Part shown: positions 15,594 to 23,900 of the stretch, piece by piece
How positions within the stretch are numbered: the first letter of the stretch is position 1
How the letters are laid out: the number at the start of each line of letters is the position of its first letter
Source: an uncultured Bacteroides sp.
Lineage (GTDB): Bacteria > Bacteroidota > Bacteroidia > Bacteroidales > Bacteroidaceae
NCBI GenBank assembly: GCA_944322285.1
Contig: CALUOR010000023.1
Coordinates: 1-58,188 of the forward strand
Direction: 5' to 3'
DNA: 58,188 nt
Position numbers and translations under genes: made by a program
The notes under the pieces: model-generated
Told to the model about the DNA's origin: nothing
The model's input: only the letters and a program-made list of their open reading frames with translations
The model's database searches: none

Positions 15594-16982
15594 TTACACG
15601 TGCAGCTCCAGCACAAACCGCGCGCCTTTGGTATAGGCAGTGTCCAATGTCAGATTGCCGTTCATCTTGGTGGCGAGCAGTGAGCAGATGGGAAGCCCCA
15701 ATCCGTCTCCTTGCGTTAAATCCTTTATTTCACTGAAAGGTTTGAATATCAGTTCTCGTTTCTCCTCAGGCACACCGCAACCCGTATCGGTGATGATGAA
15801 CTGGTGGGTATGCGCGCCGCGTTTCTTGAAGTCAAGCCATATTTTCCCTTCGGCCGGCGTATAATAGGCTGCATTTTCTAAAAGGTGAGTCAATACTTGT
15901 TCAAGCGGTTCGGGAGCAATCTTTATGGATAGCTTGGGCGCGTTTACGGTCAGCGAGACATTGTCTTGCACTTTGCTTCGTATGGTGTCCATCACTTCTT
16001 CGCAGAAGTTGGAGATGTTCTTCTCTTGCATTTCGTAAGGTTCCGAAAGAGAGTTTTCCAAGTCAGATAAGGTCTGTATGTGATCGGCAAACGTGCGGAG
16101 TGCTTTTACTCCCGGTTGAGAGGCATCCAGGGTGTTCAGTGTCGGCTCCATCTGTGCAGAGATGTTGCGGATGAATAGTGTCTTCTGCTCGTTGTTCTCG
16201 TTGGCTGTCCGGATGACCTTTTTCTGCTTGCGGGTCAGTATGACAAAGCGCAGCAGGATAAGGGCAACCCCGATTAACGAAGCGGCCAGAATAGCGGCCA
16301 GCACACAGAGTCCGATGATGAGATATTGTTTGGTGGAGAGCGAACTGTCCTTGTCGGCTATGGTTTGCAGGCTTTCATCGTATTGCTTCTTCAAGGCGTC
16401 ATACTTGGCTTGCGCCTGTTCAGCTTGCATCCGGCTGCTTTCGGCCAGCAGTTGCTTCACGGCTTCATCGCCCTGTTTGTTTTGTCGGGTCACGTAGTAA
16501 TAGGCAGCGCGCGTGTAGAGCAGGTCGGTGGCCAATGAGTCATTGCCGGCCGCTTGGGCGTTGCTTTCCAGCAGCCCCAGTTGCGTCTTGGCGTTGGCCA
16601 GCCGTCCCATGTTGAGGTACATGCGCATTCGTTCCTTGGCGATGGGGTAGCGAAGGGCGGGCATCTTCTGTCCGGTGTTGGTCTCCCCTGCCGTTACCAG
16701 CTGTTCGGCTCCGGCCAGCAGTTCAAAGGCTTCCTTGTAATAGTTCTCCCGGTGATACAAGGCGCTGGCGTTCACTCCGCAGGTCACGGCGTCCTCATAG
16801 TCCTTGGCCGCGCTATAGGCGTTGTAGGCCTGCAGGAACAGGTAACGGGCTTTGATGTATTCTTTCTTCTCCAGGCTTTCCTGTGCCTGCTTTTTCAAAT
16901 CGTCTGCGCGGTTTTCTTGCGCAAAGCTTTGTGTGCATATACAGCATGTCGCCACAAGGCATAACAAAAGTAACTTCTTCAT
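15594..16982 (-). CDS. TPR sensor with HATPase domain; phospho-acceptor His missing
   Basis: 462 aa. Signal peptide (1-21), TPR-like helical repeats in the periplasm (~25-215), one transmembrane helix (~221-249), a short coiled linker, a dimerisation box and a C-terminal HATPase_c domain. ATP-binding motifs are intact: N box LLENAAYYTP (N370), G1 DTGCGVP (399-405), F box IFKPF, G2 GDGLGL (425-430). In the H box the usual F-x-x-N-x-S-H-E reads FIRNISAQMEP, with Ala276 where histidine belongs. It may act as an ATP-gated allosteric partner, pseudo-kinase or phosphatase. No response regulator is adjacent. The minus-strand TAACTTTG at 17016-17009 is a possible promoter element. Confidence 0.8.
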   Translation of the reverse strand: MKKLLLLCLVATCCICTQSFAQENRADDLKKQAQESLEKKEYIKARYLFLQAYNAYSAAKDYEDAVTCGVNASALYHRENYYKEAFELLAGAEQLVTAGETNTGQKMPALRYPIAKERMRMYLNMGRLANAKTQLGLLESNAQAAGNDSLATDLLYTRAAYYYVTRQNKQGDEAVKQLLAESSRMQAEQAQAKYDALKKQYDESLQTIADKDSSLSTKQYLIIGLCVLAAILAASLIGVALILLRFVILTRKQKKVIRTANENNEQKTLFIRNISAQMEPTLNTLDASQPGVKALRTFADHIQTLSDLENSLSEPYEMQEKNISNFCEEVMDTIRSKVQDNVSLTVNAPKLSIKIAPEPLEQVLTHLLENAAYYTPAEGKIWLDFKKRGAHTHQFIITDTGCGVPEEKRELIFKPFSEIKDLTQGDGLGLPICSLLATKMNGNLTLDTAYTKGARFVLELHV

Positions 16983-17058
16983 GTCACATAAATTTGTTTA
17001 TCGGCTTGCAAAGTTATAGGATTTTTTGATTCTTCTTCACATTGGGGCGATTATTTTA

Positions 17059-17089
17059 TTGGCGGGAGAGAATTAAAAGTGTATCTTTG
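17059..17089 (+). promoter_or_regulatory. Promoter of the DUF418 gene
   Basis: TTG (17059-17061), a 20-nt spacer and TATCTTTG (17082-17089) match the consensus; the start codon lies 38 nt further on. Confidence 0.7.
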
Positions 17090-17127
17090 CAACGCAATAA
17101 TTATTTTTATCATTGTTATTTTATGCC

Positions 17128-18297
17128 ATGGAACAACAAATCTTGAGACATCCCCGTGTGGACGTAGCCGACGTGTTGCGCGGATTGGCCGTGATGGGCA
17201 TCATTTTGCTGCACAGTATTGAACACTTTAATTTCTATTCTTATCCCGATGAGGCCGGACGCAGTGCCTTGTTGGCGTTTACCGACCAAGCTGTATGGGA
17301 CGGACTTTTCTTCCTGCTTGGCGGTAAGGCATATGCCGTGTTTGCCCTGCTGTTTGGTTTCAGTTATTTTATTCAATATGATAACCAGCGCCTGCGGGGG
17401 CACGATTTCCGTTTGCGCTTCTGCTGGCGGTTGTTCCTGTTGTTCCTTTTCGGCAATCTGAACGCTGCGTTTTTCACGGCCGAGGTGCTGGTGTTGTATG
17501 CCTTGGCGGGTTTTGCCTTGCCTTTGGTGTGCCGTCTGAAGGATAAATGGCTGTTTGTGCTGGCTTGCGTGTTGCTTATTCAGCCCATACCTCTCTATTA
17601 TACGTTGCGCGCCTGCTTCGATCCTTCGTTTGTGACGCCTGTCCTGCCTACGGGCGACTTGTGGGCGGCTACGTTCAGTGCGCAGAGCAATGGCACGTTC
17701 CTCGAGACGTTGCGCATCAATTTGTGGGAAGGCCAGCTGGCCAGTTTGGCATGGGCATGGGATAACGGACGTGTTTTCCAAACTATTGCCTTGTTCATTT
17801 TAGGATTTCTGGTTGGTAAAAGAAGACTGTTTCTGGAAGAGAATCTGAAGGTGTGGAACAAAGTGCTATGCGGTTCGCTGGTGGCGTTTTTCCCGCTTTA
17901 CGGGTTGGGCAATATGTTGCCAGACTTTATCGACAATGCCTCTATTCGCACCCCCTTGCTGCTTATCATCTCCTCTTTATATAAGTTCGCCTTCATGCTC
18001 CTGCTGGTTTCTGCGGTCCTGATGGCTTACTATCGCACGAATATGCAGCCCCTCCTGCGCCGCATTATTCCCTATGGCCGCATGAGTCTTACGTGCTACG
18101 TTACGCAGAGCATGATGGGCTCCTTGCTATTCTACAATTGGGGCTTTTCGTTGCACGACGATTTGGGCATCACGGCCAGCTTCCTGGTAGGCATCCTGCT
18201 CTTCTTGGCGCAATATGCTTTCTGCTGTTGGTGGATGAAGCGGCATTCGCACGGCCCGTTGGAGTATCTTTGGAAGCGGGGAACGTGGTTAAAGTGA
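17128..18297 (+). CDS. DUF418-family integral membrane protein
   Basis: 389 aa from the ATG at 17128; an in-frame TTG 15 nt upstream is less likely. About ten hydrophobic segments. The N-terminal signature RVDVADVLRGLAVMGIILLH resembles the start of YeiB-like/DUF418 proteins and of acyltransferase-3 relatives. The C-terminal half carries the DUF418-like GRMSLTCYVTQSMMGSLLFY. Function unknown; members are often thought to move or modify small acyl or peptide substrates, which cannot be tested here. Its 3' end faces the ECF sigma gene at 6 bp. Confidence 0.8.
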   Translation: MEQQILRHPRVDVADVLRGLAVMGIILLHSIEHFNFYSYPDEAGRSALLAFTDQAVWDGLFFLLGGKAYAVFALLFGFSYFIQYDNQRLRGHDFRLRFCWRLFLLFLFGNLNAAFFTAEVLVLYALAGFALPLVCRLKDKWLFVLACVLLIQPIPLYYTLRACFDPSFVTPVLPTGDLWAATFSAQSNGTFLETLRINLWEGQLASLAWAWDNGRVFQTIALFILGFLVGKRRLFLEENLKVWNKVLCGSLVAFFPLYGLGNMLPDFIDNASIRTPLLLIISSLYKFAFMLLLVSAVLMAYYRTNMQPLLRRIIPYGRMSLTCYVTQSMMGSLLFYNWGFSLHDDLGITASFLVGILLFLAQYAFCCWWMKRHSHGPLEYLWKRGTWLK

Positions 18298-18303
18298 CGA
18301 TGG

Positions 18304-18873
18304 TTAGAGTTTGAGTAAGAATAAGAGCAGCGGTAGGTAATCTTTTAGCTCCGCTGCCAGTAATTTTACGGCTTGTTGGATGCGGTAATTCACGGTTTGC
18401 ACTGATACGCCCAGGCGTTCTGCTATCTCTTTGTGGGTCATGTCCTTGAAACGGTGCATGATGAACGCTTCGCGGTAAGTGTCGGGCAGATTGTGAATGG
18501 CCTCGTTCAGCCGGCGGCTTAAGTCGTTTATCATGCACAAGTCTTGCTCTTCCAGCACATTCTCCACAATGTCGTGATAGTAATGCGTGTCAGCGTGTAG
18601 CTTAACTTGCTCCTGCTCTATGCGGTTTAATGCCCGTCTGTAGACCGCTTTCAGCAGATATTTCACCAATGATGTCTGGATGATTTCTTCTTCCCGATGT
18701 TCCCAAAGCCATAGCATGGTATCTTGGGCTATTTCTTCGGCATCTTCTCCACGGACAAACCTTCGGCCATACGTGTATAGCAGAGGGTAGTACTTCCTGA
18801 ACAAAGCATCGAAAGCTTTTATGTCGCTTTTCTTCAGCCTGTCAAGCAGCAATATGTCCGTGTGTGTTTTCAT
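18304..18873 (-). CDS. ECF-type RNA polymerase sigma factor (FecI-like)
   Basis: 189 aa. Region 2 (FDALFRKYYPLLYTYGRRFV, DAEEIAQDTMLWLWEHR) and region 4 (LPDTYREAFIMHRFKDMTHK, EIAERLGVSVQTVNYRIQQA) are clear. A hydrophobic LPLLLFLLKL tail ends the protein. A FecR-type anti-sigma gene lies 0.9 kb away in divergent orientation, separated by a repeat-rich gap; usually sigma and anti-sigma are adjacent on one strand. It is the best candidate partner for that FecR, but the pairing is inferred. Confidence 0.9.
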   Translation of the reverse strand: MKTHTDILLLDRLKKSDIKAFDALFRKYYPLLYTYGRRFVRGEDAEEIAQDTMLWLWEHREEEIIQTSLVKYLLKAVYRRALNRIEQEQVKLHADTHYYHDIVENVLEEQDLCMINDLSRRLNEAIHNLPDTYREAFIMHRFKDMTHKEIAERLGVSVQTVNYRIQQAVKLLAAELKDYLPLLLFLLKL

Positions 18874-18904
18874 GCTGATAACTCCTTTTAAAAGATTGTA
18901 TGGA

Positions 18905-18935
18905 CAAAATTAAATGATTTTTGGTAAAAGCCCAA
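18905..18935 (-). promoter_or_regulatory. Promoter of the ECF sigma gene
   Basis: Minus-strand TTG (18935-18933), 20-nt spacer, TAATTTTG (18912-18905). The start is about 25 nt upstream of the ATG. It fits housekeeping-sigma control rather than strict autoregulation. Confidence 0.6.
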
Positions 18936-18980
18936 GAAAAATGTCAATTTAAAGCTCTTCGTTTGTTTTCGTTCAATTCT

Positions 18981-19315
18981 AAATGGTAATTTAGCGGGGC
19001 GGAGCCCCGCTTGAATGAAGAATTAAGAATGATGAATTAGAGTAATCAACTCCCCTTCTGGAAGGAGGGGTGCCCACCGGGCGGGGTGGTAGGAAAAGCA
19101 TGGTTCGACCTACTTATATAATTAAGTAGAATAGGAGTCGCTAAAGTGACATATTTATCCTACCACCTCCCCCTGCGGGGACTCACCCCCTCCTTGCTCC
19201 CCCGTTATCGGGGGAGAGCAACCTTCCAGAAGGAGGAGAGTTCCGTTGCCGTTCTTCATTCATCATTCTTAATTCTTCATTCTTCATTTAAAGCGCGCTT
19301 GCGCGCTAAATTCCC
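18981..19315. repeat. MITE-like inverted-repeat element (335 bp)
   Basis: Begins AAATGGTAATTTAGCG with hairpin GCGGGGC-GGA-GCCCCGC (18994-19010) and ends with hairpin AGCGCGC-TT-GCGCGCT (19292-19307) plus TAAATTCCC. Inside, inverted modules follow: AATGAAGAATTAAGAATGAT against its complement near 19262-19290, CCTTCTGGAAGGAGG words, and GGTGGTAGGA/TCCTACCACC. The whole can fold on itself. Ends match the element at 15416-15591. Short reading frames inside are not credible genes. Confidence 0.7.
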
Positions 19316-19421
19316 ATATAATGCACATTCTCATCCCGCGCAAAGTATAATATGCAAAACTTCTTTATAATGAGGATTTTAGTTTCATGGAAACTCCTTT
19401 CCCCCTAAGTATATTCTATAA

Positions 19422-19494
19422 CCGAAGTCTTCGGTTGTAAAACCGAAAGCTTCGGTTATACAACTTAAAGCTTCGGTTGTACAACCGTAAGTTT
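19422..19494. repeat. Tandem array of 21-bp palindromic units
   Basis: Three 21-bp units (start positions 19422, 19443, 19464) and a decayed fourth share a CCGAAAGCTTCGGTT core followed by GTACAA-like bases. The core CCGAAAGCTTCGG is nearly self-complementary, so each unit is itself a hairpin. The array lies upstream of the fecR gene. There are no unique spacers, so this is not a CRISPR array. From 19495 to 19796 nothing else was recognised beyond A/T-rich leader sequence. Confidence 0.7.
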
Positions 19495-19796
19495 GAACAC
19501 AACTTTTTGCTTAACCTCATTCGATTTCCCGGTAAAGCTTATTCAGTTTTAAAGGCGAGTGTCCGGAGATATTTAGAAACTGTTTTGAATTTCTACAAAA
19601 AGTTTTTCTTGGATTGACATATTCGTTTTCGTGTGTGCTTTGGGTGATTTTTTTGGTCATTTTTGTTTCTAAATTGTGCGCTATCTTATATGGACTAATT
19701 TGTACGCTTGCTTATTTGTGTTAATGAATTGTTAAAAAGAAGATTCGGTTTAGTAACTTTCTCATCTCGTCTGTCTTTTCAATAAAAGAATGACAG

Positions 19797-20816
19797 ATGA
19801 ACGAGCAATTAACGAACATAGAGCAACGATTATTCGACTATTACGATGGCAAATTGAAAGGAGCGGAATTGTATGAAGTGAAGTCGTGGATAGAGGCTTC
19901 CGATGAGAATCGTCGGACAGCTCGCCGTATCTATTCTCTATTGCTGGCAGTGGATGTTTATGAGGCGCAAAAAGAGACTGATACGGAAAAGGCATTGAAG
20001 AAAGTAAAGGGTAAAGGGATTGTAAGTCGAAGGACAGGCAACTGGTGGCAGTGGGCACAACGTGCGGCAGCCGTTTTGTTCCTGCCATTGCTAACGCTTA
20101 TTGTCTGGCAGCAAGTACGCATTGCTCAGGATGAAAGATTGGCTGAAACATTTGAAATCCGGACAAATCCCGGTATGACAACTCGTTTGACGTTGCCCGA
20201 TGGAACTCTCGTTTACCTGAATTCCGGTTCTGTATTGAGCTATCCGTCTAAGTTTGTAGAAGATGCCCGTACCGTCAGTCTGTCCGGAGAAGCCTACTTT
20301 GAAGTGGCGAAAGACCCCCAACGCCGTTTCATTGTACATACTCCTCAACAGTCGGCTGTCGAAGTCCTTGGCACTCATTTTAATGTAGAAGCATACGAGA
20401 ACGATGCTTGTATCACTACAACGTTGACTGAAGGTGAAGTCAGATTCCTTTATCGGGATGGAAGAGGGATGAAACGTGCAATGCTTTCACCGGGTCAGAA
20501 GCTGGTTTATGATGTCTCCACACACGAACTGACTCGTTATGAAACCTCCGGTAAGTCGGAATTGTCCTGGAAAGACGGACAAATCATTTTCGACAACACC
20601 CCCTTGCCGGAAGCCTTGCGTATGCTTGGAAAACGTTTCAATGTGGATTTTATTGTAAAAAATCCGAGCTTGAATAAGAATCGGTTTACGGGAACATTTA
20701 CGACCCAGCGTTTGGAGAAGATATTGAAATACTTCGAAATATCCTCGCACATTCATTGGCGATATTTGAATGACCCCAATATCAACCAAGAGAAAATACA
20801 AATAGAGATTTATTAA
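19797..20816 (+). CDS. FecR-family anti-sigma factor
   Basis: 339-aa inner-membrane regulator. N-terminal cytoplasmic sigma-binding region with the LFDYYDGKLKGAELYEVKSW motif (13-32), one transmembrane segment near residues 87-102, then the periplasmic FecR domain (TRLTLPDGTLVYLNSGSVLS; FVEDARTVSLSGEAYFEV) and a C-terminal DUF4974-type STN-contact region (LPEALRMLGKRFNVDF). In this system a ligand-loaded TonB receptor with an STN domain contacts FecR, which releases its sigma factor. The susC downstream has that STN domain, so the two fit. Confidence 0.95.
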   Translation: MNEQLTNIEQRLFDYYDGKLKGAELYEVKSWIEASDENRRTARRIYSLLLAVDVYEAQKETDTEKALKKVKGKGIVSRRTGNWWQWAQRAAAVLFLPLLTLIVWQQVRIAQDERLAETFEIRTNPGMTTRLTLPDGTLVYLNSGSVLSYPSKFVEDARTVSLSGEAYFEVAKDPQRRFIVHTPQQSAVEVLGTHFNVEAYENDACITTTLTEGEVRFLYRDGRGMKRAMLSPGQKLVYDVSTHELTRYETSGKSELSWKDGQIIFDNTPLPEALRMLGKRFNVDFIVKNPSLNKNRFTGTFTTQRLEKILKYFEISSHIHWRYLNDPNINQEKIQIEIY

Positions 20817-20849
20817 ACTGATTTACAAACATCAAAAAAACGAATAACC

Positions 20850-20933
20850 ATGAAAAGCAAACCGCCGTAAACGAAAAACATACGGGAGGATACCCCCATA
20901 TCTTCCCGTATGAAAAAAGCCATGAGAAAATGA
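20850..20933 (+). promoter_or_regulatory. susC leader with two micro-ORFs
   Basis: The 149-bp gap between fecR and susC contains two minimal reading frames, MKSKPP (20850-20870) and MKKAMRK (20910-20933), flanking the hairpin at 20879-20912. They may be fortuitous or may influence translation of the leader. The region is the predicted target of the antisense RNA on the other strand. Confidence 0.35.
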
Positions 20934-20952
20934 ACTTTTTTATCACTTAAAA
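20870..20952 (-). ncRNA. Predicted DonS-like antisense RNA to the susC leader
   Basis: A consensus minus-strand promoter (20990-20959) would start a transcript near 20952, and a minus-strand intrinsic terminator (20912-20879 plus TTTTTCGTTT) ends it near 20872, giving about 80 nt. The RNA would be fully complementary to the susC leader and end 14 nt before the susC ATG. A short single-stranded U-rich 5' part precedes the 3' hairpin. Antisense RNAs of this size and position (DonS type) are known at Bacteroides PULs controlled by ECF sigma/anti-sigma pairs, where they repress the PUL. Its presence here is predicted from sequence only. Confidence 0.75.
20879..20912 (-). terminator. Terminator of the predicted antisense RNA
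   Basis: Stem CATACGGGA/TCCCGTATG; on the minus strand it is followed by TTTTTCGTTT, while on the plus strand it is followed by TG and then an A run. Only the minus orientation makes a good intrinsic terminator, so it does not serve fecR or susC. Confidence 0.8.
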
Positions 20953-20958
20953 GCATTG

Positions 20959-20990
20959 CAAAAGTATGAAAAACTATTGTAACCTCCAAA
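20959..20990 (-). promoter_or_regulatory. Antisense promoter overlapping the susC start
   Basis: Minus-strand TTTG (20990-20987), exactly 20 nt, then TACTTTTG (20966-20959): a full match to the Bacteroidetes consensus. The -7 element includes the A of the susC start codon. Both elements oppose the direction of every neighbouring gene. Confidence 0.75.
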
Positions 20991-23900
20991 ATCTACAAGC
21001 GGGAAAGTTGTTTATGTTTCTCGCGAAAAAAATTCCTTTAGGTATGAAATTATTTCTTTTAACCCTCCTCTGCTCCATCGGCATGTTGCAAGCGGCCGGT
21101 TCGTATGCGCAGAATGCCCGAATCTCGTTGCATGTAGAAGAAGAGACCGTGGCCGATGTCCTTGTGCAAATAGAAGAACTGTCCGATTTTGATTTCTTCT
21201 ATAACAATACGCATGTAGATTTGAACCGTCGCGTGTCGGTATCCGCTGACAACAGCGATATCTTTGCCATATTGGACGAAGTGTTTGCCGGTACTGATGT
21301 ACGCTATACGGTGCTTGATAAGAAGATTATTTTGTCTAATGAACTAGATGGAATGCAGCAAACACTTCAAGGTAATGTAATTCGTGGAAAAGTAGTAGAT
21401 GCAGGTGGGGAACCTATTATTGGTGCAAATGTGCTGGAGATTGGCACAACAAATGGAGTTATAACGGACGCAAATGGAGGCTTCTCGTTGAAAGTCTCTG
21501 ATAATGCTAAATTACGAATCTCCTTTTTAGGCTATATAACTCAAGAAGTATCTATTGGAGAGAAAGAGTATTTGGATATTGTACTTCAGGAAGATACTCA
21601 AGCTTTAGATGAAGTTGTAGTGGTGGGCTATGGAAGTATGAAGAAAAGTGTTGTGACAGGTGCTATTAGTAGTCTTCCAATGTCAAGTGTGAAGCCTGTA
21701 GCGACTCAGCGTGTAGACCAAATGTTGCAAGGGCAAGCTGCGGGCGTGCTTGTGCTTAATACAGATGGATCTCCGGGTGCGGAAACTACAATCCGAATTA
21801 GAGGTATGAATTCTATTCAAGGTGGTAATAATGCGCTGATTGTAATTGATGGTTTTCAGGGTGGTGATTTGAAGTCTTTAAATCCCAATGACATTGCTTC
21901 AATGGAAATCTTGAAAGATGCTGCGGCTACAGCTATTTATGGTGCGCAGGGGGCAAATGGTGTTATTCTTATTACTACTAAAAAAGGTGTTTCCGAGAAG
22001 CCTTCCGTCAACTATTCTTCAGAAGTCGGTTTCTCTCATATTTTAATGGGCGGAGTAGAATTAATGGGAGCTGCGGATTATGCAAGAGAGTTGAACGCTC
22101 TGGAAATGGCAAATGACCTAGATCGTGTTCCTCAACCTTTATTTACGGATGCGGAGATAGAAGAGTTAGAAAGGAATGGAGGTACAAATTGGATAGATGA
22201 GGTTTATAGGACAGCATTAATTCAAAATCATCAATTATCTGTCAGTGGAAAAGCTAGGCGCGTGAATTATTTTGTTTCAGGATCATTCCTTGACCAAGAC
22301 GGTGTGATGATCAATTCCGGATATAAACGCTATTCTTTAAGAACTAATGTTGGCGCAACTATTACTGATTGGTTAGATGTTTCCTTAAATTGGGATGGAG
22401 CGATACAAAATAAATATGGGGCGAATTTTGGAGGTGATATTGATTGGCCGGGGAATCCTGTTGCAGCTGCTACAATCTTTTCACCAACAATCTCTGTTTA
22501 TGATGAGAATGGCAATTACTCGAAAGCAAATAATCGAATTGGTGATCCTACCGTTTGGAATCCGGTGGCAAGTGCTCGAGAAACTCAAAATGAAATGAGA
22601 ACGATTCATAATAATGTCAACTTGTCATTGAATTTTAAGTTCCTAAAGTATTTCTCTCTTCAGATTAATGGAGGCGCAAGGATTCAGCAGAGTGAGAATA
22701 AGCAGTTTTATAACCTCAAAACATTCATGGGCAATCAGTCTAATGGAATAGGACGAGTCAGAAATACATATTCTACAGATTTGCAGAATTCCAATATATT
22801 AAATTATACACGGGATATAGGTTTGCATAATGTAAATGTTACAGCCGTTGGAGAGATAAAAGTGAATGATGAGACATGGAGTTATATTGATAATAGTAAC
22901 TTTACAATGCAAGAAACTGGCGTATATGATTTAAATGCTGCGCAAATACAAAAAACGAGTTCGGGACAAGGACACCGGAAGATCCTTTCTGGTGTCGGAA
23001 GAGTAAATTATGCTTATGATAATAAGTATTTGTTCTCAGCAAGTATCCGTGCTGATGGCTCTTCTGTTTTTGGTGAGAACAATAAGTGGGGATATTTTCC
23101 CGCAGCCTCAATCGGATGGAGAATTTCTCGGGAGAATTTTATGGAGAAGCTTACATGGGTTGATGACATTATGTTGAGATTTAGTTGGGGTACTACTGGA
23201 AATCAGGCAATCACTAATTTCCAAACAATCTCTCAAATTGGTAGTGTAGGCAAGTATCCATATTTAGGTTCGGCCTCATCTAATTTGGGCTATGGTATTA
23301 TCTCTGCGGCAAATCCGGATTTGAAATGGGAAAGTACCCGTCAATGGAATATCGGATTGAATGTGTCTTTATGGAATGGAATGTTTCAGTTTGTAGGGGA
23401 ATATTATGATAAGGTTACATCTAATTTGTTGATGATGAGGGAACTGCCAGTCTCTACGGGGTTGACCAGTATAATAGACAACGTAGGAAAGATGGGTAAT
23501 AAAGGATTGGAACTATCTGTGAATGGAAATTTTAAATTCGGAGATTTAACGTGGAGTCCCGGCATAAATACAACTTTTTCAAAGACTAAGGTATTGGATT
23601 TGGGTAAGGATGAATATATAGCTTATTCTGCCGGTGGCGGTGGTCATGGAACTAATATCCCATTTATGTATTTGACAAAAGGTGAACCGTTTGGACAAAT
23701 TATGGGATTTGGATATGAAGGAACTTGGAAGATGGAGGAAAGAGATGAAGCTGCGAAATATGGTCAACTTCCGGGTGATCCTAAGTATACAGATGTGAAC
23801 CATGATGGGAAGATTGACTTTGATCATGATTGGAAAGTTATTGGTAATACGTTGCCTGATATGATTTTTGGTATTTCAAATCGATTTACATATAAAAATT

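Noticed and set aside
17113-17127. TTG start extending the DUF418 protein by five codons
   Set aside because: The ATG at 17128 directly precedes the conserved N-terminus and is the stronger start.
19422-19494. CRISPR array
   Set aside because: Units are directly adjacent 21-mers that are palindromic, with no unique spacers and no cas genes in the window.
20879-20912. Terminator or attenuator of the fecR-susC transcript
   Set aside because: On the plus strand the stem is followed by an A run; only the minus orientation gives a U tail.
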